A stretch of DNA of 22,856 nucleotides from Berkiella sp050247135 (GTDB lineage Bacteria > Pseudomonadota > Gammaproteobacteria > Berkiellales > Berkiellaceae), in contig JBFWUT010000044.1 of NCBI GenBank assembly GCA_050247135.1, positions 1 through 22,856 of the forward strand, read 5' to 3'. Both the position numbers and the translations under genes were made by a program. The notes beneath the pieces are model-generated. The model ran no database searches. It worked only from the letters and a program-made list of their open reading frames with translations, and was not told the origin of the DNA. Position 1 is the first letter of the stretch, and every line of letters starts with the position of its first letter. This document shows, in pieces, positions 8,394-16,230 of this stretch.

Positions 8394-9233
8394 ATGTATA
8401 CAAATACAGATTTTGCCAATCGACTCCTCACTGAGATTGAGGCGAATCGACTCAAATTACCCACTCAACCGGAGGTTGCAGTTCGTCTGCGCGAGTGCGC
8501 TGAGAATCCTAATATTACCGCATCTCAGCTTGCGCAAGTGATAAGCCACGACCCCGCTTTGACCGCCCGTTTTATTCAAATTGCGAATAGCCCTCTCATG
8601 CGTGGACAGTCTCAAATTAATTCCCTACCCAGCGTCATTACGCGCTTGGGTGTTAAATTCGTCTGTAATGTGGCAACAGGGCTTGCCATGGAACAAATTT
8701 TCCAAGCCACTAACGATGATATCCATAAGCTAATGTATGATGTGTGGACATCCAGTGCATATGTTGCTGCTCACGCGCATGTCATCGCCAAGCGTTTTAC
8801 CGATGTCCCCGTTGAGTCAGCATCCTTAGCCGGCCTTATGTATCAAATTGGTGCTTTACCTATTTTAAGTTACGCACAAGAACATGACGAACTTCTAGAA
8901 GACCACGAGCAATTACTGAACCTGATTAACGAGCATCATCCCAAAATCAGCGAGTTTATCTTAAAATCTTGGAAATTTCCCGATGAAATAGCTTCATTGC
9001 CGGTAGAGTTAGCTAATTTAAAACTTGATCCAAATGAAAAGCCCAATTTGGCCCATGTGATACAAGCCTCGATTTTGAAGACGCATGACCTGGATAAACA
9101 TTATTTAAAACTACCAAACACAGATATCAATGTTAAACAATTGCTGCAACTGGACAGTGAAGCCCCTCTTAATAGCGAAGAATTTCAAGATTCGCTGAAC
9201 GCTTCCCTCAAATTCTACTGCCAATTGAATTAA
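8394..9233 (+). CDS. HDOD-domain signalling protein
   Basis: A 279-residue soluble protein. Residues about 18-215 match the HDOD domain. It has KLPTQPEVAVRLRECAENP, then a helical segment ending SHDPALTARFIQIANSPLM, the same arrangement as the usual DP.L..k.l.iANS. It continues with SLPSVITRLGVKFVCNVATG (the 'AI..LG...v.nl' helix) and AGLMYQIGALPIL (the '.GLLh.IG.l.l' region). HDOD proteins are related to HD phosphohydrolases but lack the catalytic metal ligands, and they act in c-di-GMP and other signalling or stress pathways as binding scaffolds. No partner domain such as GGDEF, EAL or a receiver is attached. The C-terminal 60 residues are unrecognised. It stands alone between the flavoprotein and the palindrome cluster. 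Confidence 0.85.
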   Translation: MYTNTDFANRLLTEIEANRLKLPTQPEVAVRLRECAENPNITASQLAQVISHDPALTARFIQIANSPLMRGQSQINSLPSVITRLGVKFVCNVATGLAMEQIFQATNDDIHKLMYDVWTSSAYVAAHAHVIAKRFTDVPVESASLAGLMYQIGALPILSYAQEHDELLEDHEQLLNLINEHHPKISEFILKSWKFPDEIASLPVELANLKLDPNEKPNLAHVIQASILKTHDLDKHYLKLPNTDINVKQLLQLDSEAPLNSEEFQDSLNASLKFYCQLN

Positions 9234-9251
9234 ATGTCCCCACCGTTGCGT

Positions 9252-9326
9252 CACTGCGTTCCTTACAGTGGGCTAGTATATTCGACCGCTTCCGCGGTCG
9301 GGAATTTATGCCAGCTTTCGCTGGCA
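9252..9326. repeat. Cluster of three small palindromes (REP-like) between convergent genes
   Basis: Three hairpins follow one another. CACTG/CAGTG is at 9252-9256 and 9266-9270 with a 9-base loop. CGACCGC/GCGGTCG is at 9283-9289 and 9294-9300 with loop TTCC. TGCCAGC/GCTGGCA is at 9309-9315 and 9320-9326 with loop TTTC. They fill the space between the HDOD stop and the rlmB stop, and the last lies 3 bases from it. No T-run follows any stem on either strand, so they are not standard intrinsic terminators. They look like interspersed palindromic repeats or transcript-end stabilising structures. Confidence 0.6.
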
Positions 9327-9329
9327 AGC

Positions 9330-10076
9330 TCAGCTTCTTTGACGAGCGACCTCGTACAAGCAAATCCCCGTTGCGACAGAAACATTTAAACTAGCTGTAT
9401 TGCCACTTAAAGGGATAATGGCGAGATCGTCACAGGATTGCTCTGTGAGCTGTTTTAAGCCAGTTTCTTCGGTACCCATTATCAGGGCAGTAGAACGCTT
9501 TAAATCCATACTAGCAAGCGTTTGAGTCGCAGACAGTGCCGTACCCACCACCCACACACCACGTTGCTGAATTTCTTTAATAAACCTCGCGAAATTACTG
9601 GCAAGAACAATGGAAAGTGTTTGATCGGCCCCACAAGATACTTTGCTCACAGTCGCATTTAAGGGCGCACTATTGTTTTTAGGTAATATGACCCAATCAA
9701 CGCCTAAAGCTTCAGCACTACGCAAACAAGCACCTAAATTGTGAGGATCTTGAATACCCTCTAATAACAGCAACAAGGGTTTAGGTGAGCCTTCATGACT
9801 ATCTAACCATTCATAGACAGCCTATTCATCCAGGGCTTTTTTGGCGCGTACTTCGGCAGCCACCCCTTGATGATGAGTACTTTGCGTTAACTTATCCAAG
9901 CGAGATCTGGCAATCATTTGTACCTTAATACCCTGTTCTTTTGCTTGTGCCATTAACGCTTTAAACCTGGGATCGTTGTCCTTATCTTGACAATAAAGAT
10001 TCAATACATTTTGCGGGTGGTTGGAAAGCGAAGCCAATACAGCGTGAAAACCAAAAATAATTTTAGAGCTAGCCAC
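9330..10076 (-). pseudogene. rlmB: rlmB, 23S rRNA Gm2251 methyltransferase, interrupted by an in-frame TAG
   Basis: RlmB 2'-O-methylates G2251 of 23S rRNA. The reading frame is intact over about 248 codons (E. coli: 243 residues) except for codon 85, a TAG at 9822-9824. Before it is the N-terminal substrate-binding domain (IIFGFHAVLASL to THHQGVAAEVRAKK, 84 residues). After it, in the same frame, come AVYEWLDSHEGSPK and a complete SPOUT domain: LLEGIQDPHNLGACLRSAEA, the MGTEETGL motif and the knot motif SLNVSVATGICLYE. Translation starts at GTG (10074-10076) with AGGTGA upstream, 7 bases after the rnr stop, the usual rnr-rlmB arrangement. The stop falls in the interdomain linker. Explanations are a recent nonsense mutation, a sequencing error, amber suppression, or two separate polypeptides, the second starting at TTG 9774-9776. 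Confidence 0.88.
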
Positions 10077-10083
10077 TTGTCAC

Positions 10084-12372
10084 CTATGATTTTTTACGTC
10101 GCCGCTTCTTACTTTGAGAGGGCTTTTTGGTTTGCTTTTTTTGAGTAAGGGGAGCTTTATGTACTTTTCTAGACTTTCTATTTGCCTTGCTTTGAGGAAA
10201 GTCGACCAATTCAAAATCGATCTTTTTAGCCTCAACATCCACTCTCACAACGCTGACTTCTATCACATCACCCAGTCGGTATACTGTACGGGTTTTTTCA
10301 CCGATCATGCGATGATGTGCTGGATCGTAATTAAAATACTCATTACCAAGGCCGGTAACGTGTATTAACCCTTCAACATAGATGTCTTTCAATTCAGCAA
10401 AAATCCCAAAGCTAGCAACACCTGAAATTACCGCACGAAAGGACTGGCCAACCTTGTCTTGCATGTAGTGGCATTTTAACGCCAATGCAGCATCGCGTGT
10501 TGCATCATCCGATCGTCGCTCGGTTTCCGAGCAATGCCTGCCCAGCTTATCAATCTCTTCGAGATCGAGCACGGCTTTGGTTTTTTTATTGTCGAGTATA
10601 TCTGTGATAATACGATGGATCACTAAATCCGGATAGCGCCTAATTGGCGAAGTGAAATGGCAATAGCTTGAATAAGCCAATCCAAAATGTCCAATATTTT
10701 CCGGACTATATTGCGCTTGAGAAAGAGACCGCAACATCACAGTTTCGATCACATGTCTGTCTTCTCGATGTTGAATGTTTTCGATGAGTTCACAAAATGC
10801 GCGAGGTGAGGGTTGTGAACCCCCAGGAAGATCTAAACCCAGCTCCGCTAAAAAATGCCGTAAATTGACTAACTTGTCTTGTGGCGGCCTATCGTGAATA
10901 CGATATAAGTTTGGTCGTTTGTGACGCTCAATAAACTTAGCAGAGCTTACGTTCGCCGCTAACATACTTTCTTCAATCATTTTATGAGCAACATTGCGTA
11001 CCTGCGGCACAATACTATTAATTTTGCCCTGACTATCAAATAAAATACGCGTTTCAATAGTGTCAAAATCAATTGCCCCACGTTGCTTGCGTTGTTTATG
11101 CAAAGCTTCGTATAAGTTATGTAATGCTTCTAAGTGCGGTACTAATGAAGCATATTTTTGCCGTAAAGCTGCATTTCCTTTTAAGATCTCTGCAACCTCA
11201 GTATAGGTAAGCCGTGCTTTAGAATGCATGACTGCACGTGAAAATTGTGCACGAGTGATAACCCCATTGTCATTGATGCTCATTTGGCAAACGACACACA
11301 ACCGTGGGACATTGGGCTTAAGAGAACATAAGCCATTGGATAACACTTCAGGCAACATTGGGACCACACTACCTGGAAAATAGGTTGAGTTGCCGCGATT
11401 AATGGCCTCTTTGTCTAAGGCTGTGCCGGGCTTGACATAGTAGCTAACGTCGGCAATGGCTACCCATAAACGCCATCCACCATTTTCACGCGCTTCACAA
11501 TACACAGCGTCATCGAAATCTTTTGCATCTTCACCGTCTATTGTAACAAGAGGTAGCTCAGTTAAATCCTCACGTTGGTCTTGATAGGTAACCTCAGTAT
11601 TTTTTTCCCATTGTTTACATTCCTCGGTAACGCCCTTTGGCCACACATGTGGCACAGCAAATTTACGCAAAGCAATGTTGACTTCAATGCCAGGTGTTGA
11701 GAGGTCACCCAGCACCTCAACGACCTCAGCTACCGGTTGAACATGAAATTGATATTTTTCGTCTCGTAATATCTTTACATGAACAATATCACCGTCTTTA
11801 GCATGATTTTTATTAGCCTTAGGAATGGTGATATTTTGGGTAAACTTGCGATCGAAGGGGATCACTTCAAATGCGACATCTGTCTTGATCAGGCGACCGA
11901 TGACCATGGGGGTAACCGCTTCTAGCAACTGAATGATGCGGCCTTTGGCATCACCATTTCTGTCGATTTGAATAATTTGGACTTGGACGGTATCGCCATC
12001 GTAGTAGCCCCGAAGTGTCGGACCACTTAGAATAATATTTTGCTCATTTTCTGTACGTAAGTAGCCTTCCCAATCTTTATCGATAACTAATACCCCAGTG
12101 CAAACTTCCATTTGCGTAATGGGGACATATCCTTCATGCGTTTTAAATAACTGACCATCTCTTACCATCGCCTTCAAACGGCGTCTTAAGGCTTCACGTA
12201 AATCAGGATCCTCAAGCTGGAAATGCTCTAGCAGCGCTCTTCGCTTGATGGGCCCCTGTTTTTTCGCTAATTCAGATAAAATGTATTCGCGACTGGGGAT
12301 GGGGGTTTCATACTTTAAGGCTTCCCTGGCTTCAAATGGGTCGCCTTTGTGTTTAGATTCTTTTTTAGACAT
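10084..12372 (-). CDS. rnr: Ribonuclease R
   Basis: A processive 3'-to-5' exoribonuclease that degrades structured RNA and takes part in rRNA quality control. It has 762 residues. An N-terminal winged-helix domain (about 25-85) is followed by two cold-shock/OB domains (about 88-220). The RNB catalytic domain follows, with the metal-binding DGEDAKDFDDAV at 279-290 (D279, D285, D287, D288). An S1 domain (about 642-722) comes next, then a Lys/Arg-rich tail of 40 residues ending KKRRRKKS, as in E. coli RNase R (813 residues). The winged helix and basic tail distinguish it from RNase II. Its start is an ATG with AAGG a few bases upstream. It is first in a two-gene unit with rlmB and is divergent from tRNA-Leu. 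Confidence 0.96.
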   Translation of the reverse strand: MSKKESKHKGDPFEAREALKYETPIPSREYILSELAKKQGPIKRRALLEHFQLEDPDLREALRRRLKAMVRDGQLFKTHEGYVPITQMEVCTGVLVIDKDWEGYLRTENEQNIILSGPTLRGYYDGDTVQVQIIQIDRNGDAKGRIIQLLEAVTPMVIGRLIKTDVAFEVIPFDRKFTQNITIPKANKNHAKDGDIVHVKILRDEKYQFHVQPVAEVVEVLGDLSTPGIEVNIALRKFAVPHVWPKGVTEECKQWEKNTEVTYQDQREDLTELPLVTIDGEDAKDFDDAVYCEARENGGWRLWVAIADVSYYVKPGTALDKEAINRGNSTYFPGSVVPMLPEVLSNGLCSLKPNVPRLCVVCQMSINDNGVITRAQFSRAVMHSKARLTYTEVAEILKGNAALRQKYASLVPHLEALHNLYEALHKQRKQRGAIDFDTIETRILFDSQGKINSIVPQVRNVAHKMIEESMLAANVSSAKFIERHKRPNLYRIHDRPPQDKLVNLRHFLAELGLDLPGGSQPSPRAFCELIENIQHREDRHVIETVMLRSLSQAQYSPENIGHFGLAYSSYCHFTSPIRRYPDLVIHRIITDILDNKKTKAVLDLEEIDKLGRHCSETERRSDDATRDAALALKCHYMQDKVGQSFRAVISGVASFGIFAELKDIYVEGLIHVTGLGNEYFNYDPAHHRMIGEKTRTVYRLGDVIEVSVVRVDVEAKKIDFELVDFPQSKANRKSRKVHKAPLTQKKQTKKPSQSKKRRRKKS

Positions 12373-12383
12373 AATGCCTTATA

Positions 12384-12412
12384 TTGACTTCTGCTCCATC
12401 GCAAGATAGATT
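12384..12412 (+). promoter_or_regulatory. Sigma-70-type promoter of tRNA-Leu
   Basis: TTGACT at 12384-12389 and TAGATT at 12407-12412 are separated by exactly 17 bases. They would start transcription about 10 bases before the mature tRNA. The segment after the -10 box is GC-rich (GCGTTGC), as in stringently controlled stable-RNA promoters. An inverted repeat CGCAA (12400-12404)/TTGCG (12411-12415) overlaps the -10 box. Confidence 0.7.
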
Positions 12413-12422
12413 GCGTTGCTGC

Positions 12423-12509
12423 GCCGAGGTGGTGAAATTGGTAGACACGCAAGTTTCAGGTACTTGTGGAGGCAACTCCTTGGAGGTTCAAGTCCTCTCC
12501 TCGGCACCA
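12423..12509 (+). tRNA. tRNA-Leu (anticodon CAG)
   Basis: An 87-base class II tRNA with encoded CCA. The acceptor stem is GCCGAGG (12423-12429) with CCTCGGC (12499-12505), discriminator A, and CCA at 12507-12509. The D-arm contains AATTGGTAGACACGC. The anticodon stem CAAGT/ACTTG encloses loop TTCAGGT, giving anticodon CAG, which reads CUG. The long variable arm (GGAGGCAACTCC) and T-loop TTCAAGT are typical of leucine tRNAs. It lies between divergent rnr and convergent purA. Confidence 0.97.
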
Positions 12510-12551
12510 ATCTTTGTTCCTGTATTTCCATATCCTGTTTATTTCAATGTC

Positions 12552-13841
12552 TTATAGTAACGTGGTTAGCATGATGGTGTCATGTCTATCGGCACCTGTA
12601 GATACCATTGCAATAGGCACACCTACAACATCAGCTAGTCGGTTAAGATACTTTTTGGCTGTCTCTGGCAGCTGGTCCCATTGTTTTATACCACGAGTGC
12701 TTTGCAACCAACCTGGCCACACTTCATAAATCGGCTCACATTCACCTAATGCCACAGCATCGATAGGCGGTACATCTAAGTCCTGACCTTTAAAGCGATA
12801 GCCAATACAGATCTTCACTTCTTTTAGCTCATCCAACACGTCTAATTTCGTGATAGCTAACCATGACAAGCTGTTGAGTTGCGCTGAACGTCGCATTGCT
12901 AAAGCATCGAACCAGCCACAACGACGTGGGCGCCCGGTTGTTGCCCCAAATTCTTGACCAATGTTGGCGATGTGTTTACCGATATCGTCTTTGAGTTCAG
13001 TGGGGAATGGACCACCGCCGACTCGAGTGCAATACGCTTTAGTTACCCCAACAATATCTTGCAAATAGCGGGGACCAAAGCCACTACCCGTAGCAACACC
13101 ACCTGCTGTCGTATTAGATGAAGTGACATAAGGGTAAGTACCATGATCAATATCTAACAATGTTCCTTGTGCACCTTCGAAAACAATCTTCGCATTATCT
13201 GCATAGCGGGCAGCCAGTAACGCAGGGACATCCACTATTAACCCCTGCAATTGTTCCCGTGCGAGACTCGCTTCCTCTAAAATCTCATCTTTGAGGACTG
13301 CGGGCTGCTGGTAATATTGCGTTAAAATAAAGTTATGATACTCCAAGACCGGCTCTAATTTTTCAGCAAAACCCTTTTCGTCAAATAGATCCATAAATCG
13401 CAGAGCGCGACGGCCAACTTTGTCTTCATAGGCAGGGCCAATTCCACGGCCGGTGGTGCCAACTGCTTTAGCTCCCTGAGCGGATTCACGTGCTTTGTCT
13501 AATGCAACATGACTTGATAATACCAAAGCTGCTGCACCACTGATGCGTAAACGCTCTATAACGGGAATACCTTTTTGTGTTAATAGGGTGATTTCTTTCA
13601 TCAAGGCTTGTGGCGAGATCACGACGCCTTGCCCTAAAAGGCAGGTAACGCCCTCATGCAAAATACCAGAGGGGATTAAGTGCAAGACCATCCGGTTACC
13701 ATCGAGTACCAAAGTATGGCCGGCATTATGTCCGCCTTGGAACCTGACCACGAGATCCGCTTTCTCGGTGAGCAGATCCACAATTTTACCTTTACCTTCG
13801 TCGCCCCATTGGCTACCAAGGATTACCATCGTTTTTGCCAT
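12552..13841 (-). CDS. purA: Adenylosuccinate synthetase
   Basis: The enzyme joins IMP and aspartate using GTP to form adenylosuccinate, the first committed step to AMP. The 429-residue product (E. coli: 432) begins MAKTMVILGSQWGDEGKGK, with the GTP-binding loop GDEGKGK at 13-19. It carries the family segments QGGHNAGHTLV, TTGRGIGPAYEDK, FEGAQGTLLDIDHGTYPYVT and TGRPRRCGWFD. The ATG has AAAGG upstream. It follows yjeT by 27 bases, and its stop faces tRNA-Leu, 42 bases away. In E. coli purA is repressed by PurR; I see no clear purine operator in the short upstream gap. Transcription probably depends on a promoter further up or on read-through of the terminator in front of yjeT. Confidence 0.97.
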   Translation of the reverse strand: MAKTMVILGSQWGDEGKGKIVDLLTEKADLVVRFQGGHNAGHTLVLDGNRMVLHLIPSGILHEGVTCLLGQGVVISPQALMKEITLLTQKGIPVIERLRISGAAALVLSSHVALDKARESAQGAKAVGTTGRGIGPAYEDKVGRRALRFMDLFDEKGFAEKLEPVLEYHNFILTQYYQQPAVLKDEILEEASLAREQLQGLIVDVPALLAARYADNAKIVFEGAQGTLLDIDHGTYPYVTSSNTTAGGVATGSGFGPRYLQDIVGVTKAYCTRVGGGPFPTELKDDIGKHIANIGQEFGATTGRPRRCGWFDALAMRRSAQLNSLSWLAITKLDVLDELKEVKICIGYRFKGQDLDVPPIDAVALGECEPIYEVWPGWLQSTRGIKQWDQLPETAKKYLNRLADVVGVPIAMVSTGADRHDTIMLTTLL

Positions 13842-13868
13842 TTTAACCTTTTCCTAATGAACTCAGTG

Positions 13869-14054
13869 TTATCGAATGATATAAAGTAATGCCGCTCCAC
13901 AGAGCATACTCGTAAGGCCCATAATCCTTAGGGCAGAATCCGGCTGATCTGCTATTAAGCGGATAGCCTGTCGCCATTTGGCTGGGTTAATAAAGGGCAT
14001 CATGCCTTCAAAAACCAAGAGCAGCGCAATGGCAGCAAAGAGATCGTTCCACAT
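13869..14054 (-). CDS. yjeT: DUF2065 (YjeT-family) small inner-membrane protein
   Basis: A 61-residue protein with two predicted membrane segments (about 4-24 and 42-60). Between them is the family's conserved loop, here FINPAKWRQAIRLIADQPD. The match to YjeT/DUF2065 is clear in size, motif and position: in E. coli and many relatives it sits between hflC and purA. Its function is unknown. The ATG is preceded by GGAAG with suitable spacing. A strong intrinsic terminator ends only 12 bases upstream of the ATG, which separates this gene from hflC transcriptionally although the gene order is the classical one. Confidence 0.9.
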   Translation of the reverse strand: MWNDLFAAIALLLVFEGMMPFINPAKWRQAIRLIADQPDSALRIMGLTSMLCGAALLYIIR

Positions 14055-14066
14055 TGTGTGACTTCC

Positions 14067-14101
14067 AAAAAAAAATCGGGCGACATTACCATCGCCCGAT
14101 T
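14067..14101 (-). terminator. Intrinsic terminator after hflC, directly before yjeT
   Basis: On the minus strand a 10-base-pair stem (AATCGGGCGA/TCGCCCGATT, an inverted repeat of 14074-14083 and 14092-14101) with an 8-base loop is followed by an uninterrupted T-run (the A-run 14067-14075 read in reverse). It lies 20 bases after the hflC stop and just before the GGAAG of yjeT, so it could end the hfq-hflC transcript or act as an attenuator for yjeT-purA. Confidence 0.9.
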
Positions 14102-14120
14102 CATGTTTTAACCGGTAACC

Positions 14121-15008
14121 TTACTGGCTTTTACGAAAATACTTAAAGAAAGCATCATCTGGTTTGATTACTAGCATATCATTGTTGTTCTTAAATGTCT
14201 CTCGATATGCCTCAAGACTGCGATAAAAGCTGTAAAATTCAGGATCTCTTCCATATACATTGGCATAGATTTCAGCCGCTTTTCCATCTCCCTCACCACG
14301 CAGCAGATTGGCTTGCCGCTCAGCTTGAGCAACAATGATAATCACTTTGGCATCAGCATCTGCACGGATTGCCTCAGCACGAGATCGCCCTTGTGCCCTA
14401 TGCTCTGCCGCAACTCGCTGGCGCTCTGTTCGCATGAGGTTGAAAACAGCTTCACTCACCTCAGGGGGTAAATCAATTCGAACGATTCTGGCATCGAGCA
14501 CCTCAACACCGAGGGTTTGGGCTGCATTGTTGGTCTCTATCCGGATTTTATCCATCACGCTTTGTCGGTCTTGCGAAACAACATCGCTTAATTTACGTCG
14601 TCCAATTTCGCCTCGCAGACCGTTGACGATCTTCTCACGTAGCAGCTTCTCAGCCTTAACTGTGTTACCGCCGGTTTTGATGGAGAAGGTCGCAAAATCA
14701 GCAATTCGCCACTTAGTGAACAAATCAACAATTAATTCCTTCTTTTCCTTGGTAGGGATCCGTGAGGAAGAAATATCAATAGTTTGAACTCGCCTATCCA
14801 GAAAATGCACCGTATCTAAAAAGGGCAGCTTGTAATGTAAGCCCGCGCTTAGCACTCTGGGTTTCCCAGTGCTGGAATCGCTAACCCAATTACCCAAGCG
14901 CTCAATTAATGCACATTCTGTTTCATCTACTACAAATAAGCTCAATGCCGCAGTAAAAAGGACAAACACTAAAACGACTAAACTAAAAGTTCTTGCTGTA
15001 CGGGACAT
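14121..15008 (-). CDS. hflC: HflC, SPFH-domain modulator of FtsH protease
   Basis: HflC forms with HflK a large membrane-anchored, periplasm-facing cage that surrounds the FtsH protease and modulates its activity. The 295-residue product has an N-terminal membrane anchor (about 7-27) and then the SPFH/band-7 domain (VDETECALIERLGNW onward). A coiled-coil region rich in Arg, Ala and Glu follows (RTERQRVAAEHRAQGRSRAE), with the C-terminal segment YGRDPEFYSFYRSLEAYRET conserved in HflC. Its ATG lies 2 bases after the hflK stop, so the two are translationally linked and made in similar amounts. The stop is followed by an intrinsic terminator. Confidence 0.96.
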   Translation of the reverse strand: MSRTARTFSLVVLVFVLFTAALSLFVVDETECALIERLGNWVSDSSTGKPRVLSAGLHYKLPFLDTVHFLDRRVQTIDISSSRIPTKEKKELIVDLFTKWRIADFATFSIKTGGNTVKAEKLLREKIVNGLRGEIGRRKLSDVVSQDRQSVMDKIRIETNNAAQTLGVEVLDARIVRIDLPPEVSEAVFNLMRTERQRVAAEHRAQGRSRAEAIRADADAKVIIIVAQAERQANLLRGEGDGKAAEIYANVYGRDPEFYSFYRSLEAYRETFKNNNDMLVIKPDDAFFKYFRKSQ

Positions 15009-15010
15009 GA

Positions 15011-16228
15011 TTATGCACCCCCTCTTGGTCGCTCGATATCGTCATAGCCCGTTCTTTCTTCAATCCGGCGCGATGCCGCCATGTTTTGATTATTCCGTTC
15101 ATTATTAGCCGCAGCATTCTCCTCTTCGTCTTTTGAAGCAGGAGTTTCTACAGGCCCTTGCTTTGTCTGTTGCTGCATAATTTTATCTAGCGGCAGATAA
15201 ACCAAGTTATTGCCTCCATTGACATCAATTAGTATTTTAGACGTATTGGTATACACTTCTTGCAAAGTGTCGATATACATCCTATCTCGTGTGACTTTTT
15301 GGGCACGCTGATATTCTGGCAACAACTTCGCAAATTTCTCAGTTTTACCTTCAGCCCCGAGGATAACTTGCTGCTTATAAGCTTTTGCCTCTTCTAAGGT
15401 ACGAATGGCCCGACCTTCTGCAATTGGGATAATTTTATGAGCATAGGCCTGAGCTTCATTCACCAAGCGCTCTTCATCTTGTTGAGCTTTGATCGCGTCA
15501 TCGAATGCCGGTTTAACTGCATCGGGTGCTTTTGTCTGCTGCATTGCCAAGTCGGATATCTCAATGCCAGCCTTATAATTGTTCAACATCTGTTGGACTT
15601 GCCTGGAGATCTCTGCACCAATTTCGCCACGACCACTGGTTAACACTTCATTTAAGGTGGATTGAGCAACCACTGCTCGCAACGCGCTATCAGCAACCTG
15701 CTTTAAGCTCGCTTCTGGATTCACGATATTGAATAAAAACTCTTTAGGATTATTGATTCGATATTGAACCGCGATATTCGCATTCACAATATTTTCATCT
15801 TTGGTTAGCATGGGGCCACCACGCTCCAATGTTTTCACTTCTTGAACGTTAACAATCTCTCGCGTTTCAATAAAAGGGGCTATCCAATGGGGCCCCGGTT
15901 TTTCTGTTGTCACATAGCGTCCAAGTCGCAACACGACAGCTTCTTCCGCAGGACCCACGATGTAAATGCCACTAATGACATAAACGGTAAGCAGTGCAAT
16001 CCCAATTAACCCGAAGCTAATGGTTTTGCCGGAACCAGAATTGGCGGTGTTCATACCGATAGGGCCATTAGGACCTTTGGGCTCTTCTTGGCCACCAAAT
16101 AAGCTTCTTAACTTGCGTTGCAGCTGCTTCAACGCCTCATCGATATTAGGAGGACCTGCTTCATTATTCCCCCATGGATCCTTTTTCTTACCCTTTTCAT
16201 CCCGATCGCCAGGCTCATTCCAAGACAT
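15011..16228 (-). CDS. hflK: HflK, SPFH-domain modulator of FtsH protease
   Basis: Partner of HflC in the FtsH-associated membrane complex. It has 405 residues. A Gly/Pro-rich cytoplasmic N-terminus (MSWNEPGDRDEKGKKKDPWG, as in other HflK proteins) is followed by one membrane segment (about 71-92) and a SPFH domain (IVGPAEEAVVLRLGRY). Then come a coiled coil (KAQQDEERLVNEAQAYA...) and the C-terminal YIDTLQEVYTNTSKILID typical of the family. The last 45 residues are polar and low in complexity. The ATG lies 2 bases after the hflX stop, with its AGAGG ribosome binding site inside the end of hflX. It belongs to the tightly packed hfq-hflX-hflK-hflC unit. Confidence 0.96.
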   Translation of the reverse strand: MSWNEPGDRDEKGKKKDPWGNNEAGPPNIDEALKQLQRKLRSLFGGQEEPKGPNGPIGMNTANSGSGKTISFGLIGIALLTVYVISGIYIVGPAEEAVVLRLGRYVTTEKPGPHWIAPFIETREIVNVQEVKTLERGGPMLTKDENIVNANIAVQYRINNPKEFLFNIVNPEASLKQVADSALRAVVAQSTLNEVLTSGRGEIGAEISRQVQQMLNNYKAGIEISDLAMQQTKAPDAVKPAFDDAIKAQQDEERLVNEAQAYAHKIIPIAEGRAIRTLEEAKAYKQQVILGAEGKTEKFAKLLPEYQRAQKVTRDRMYIDTLQEVYTNTSKILIDVNGGNNLVYLPLDKIMQQQTKQGPVETPASKDEEENAAANNERNNQNMAASRRIEERTGYDDIERPRGGA

Positions 16229-16230
16229 GG

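Noticed and set aside
9283..9326. Palindromes as intrinsic terminators for the HDOD gene and rlmB.
   Set aside because: Stems are good but no T-run follows on either strand.
9822..9824. TAG as a sense codon (genome-wide amber recoding).
   Set aside because: Several intact genes in the window end in TAG at the expected C-terminus (nudC, lysR, rnr), so TAG works as a stop.
12466..12729. Plus-strand ORF starting inside tRNA-Leu and running into purA.
   Set aside because: Begins within a structured tRNA and is antisense to conserved purA; no translation signal.
14335..14787. 150-codon plus-strand ORF opposite hflC.
   Set aside because: Shadow of hflC: Ser/Arg-rich, low-information composition, no ribosome binding site, and fully inside a well-conserved gene.
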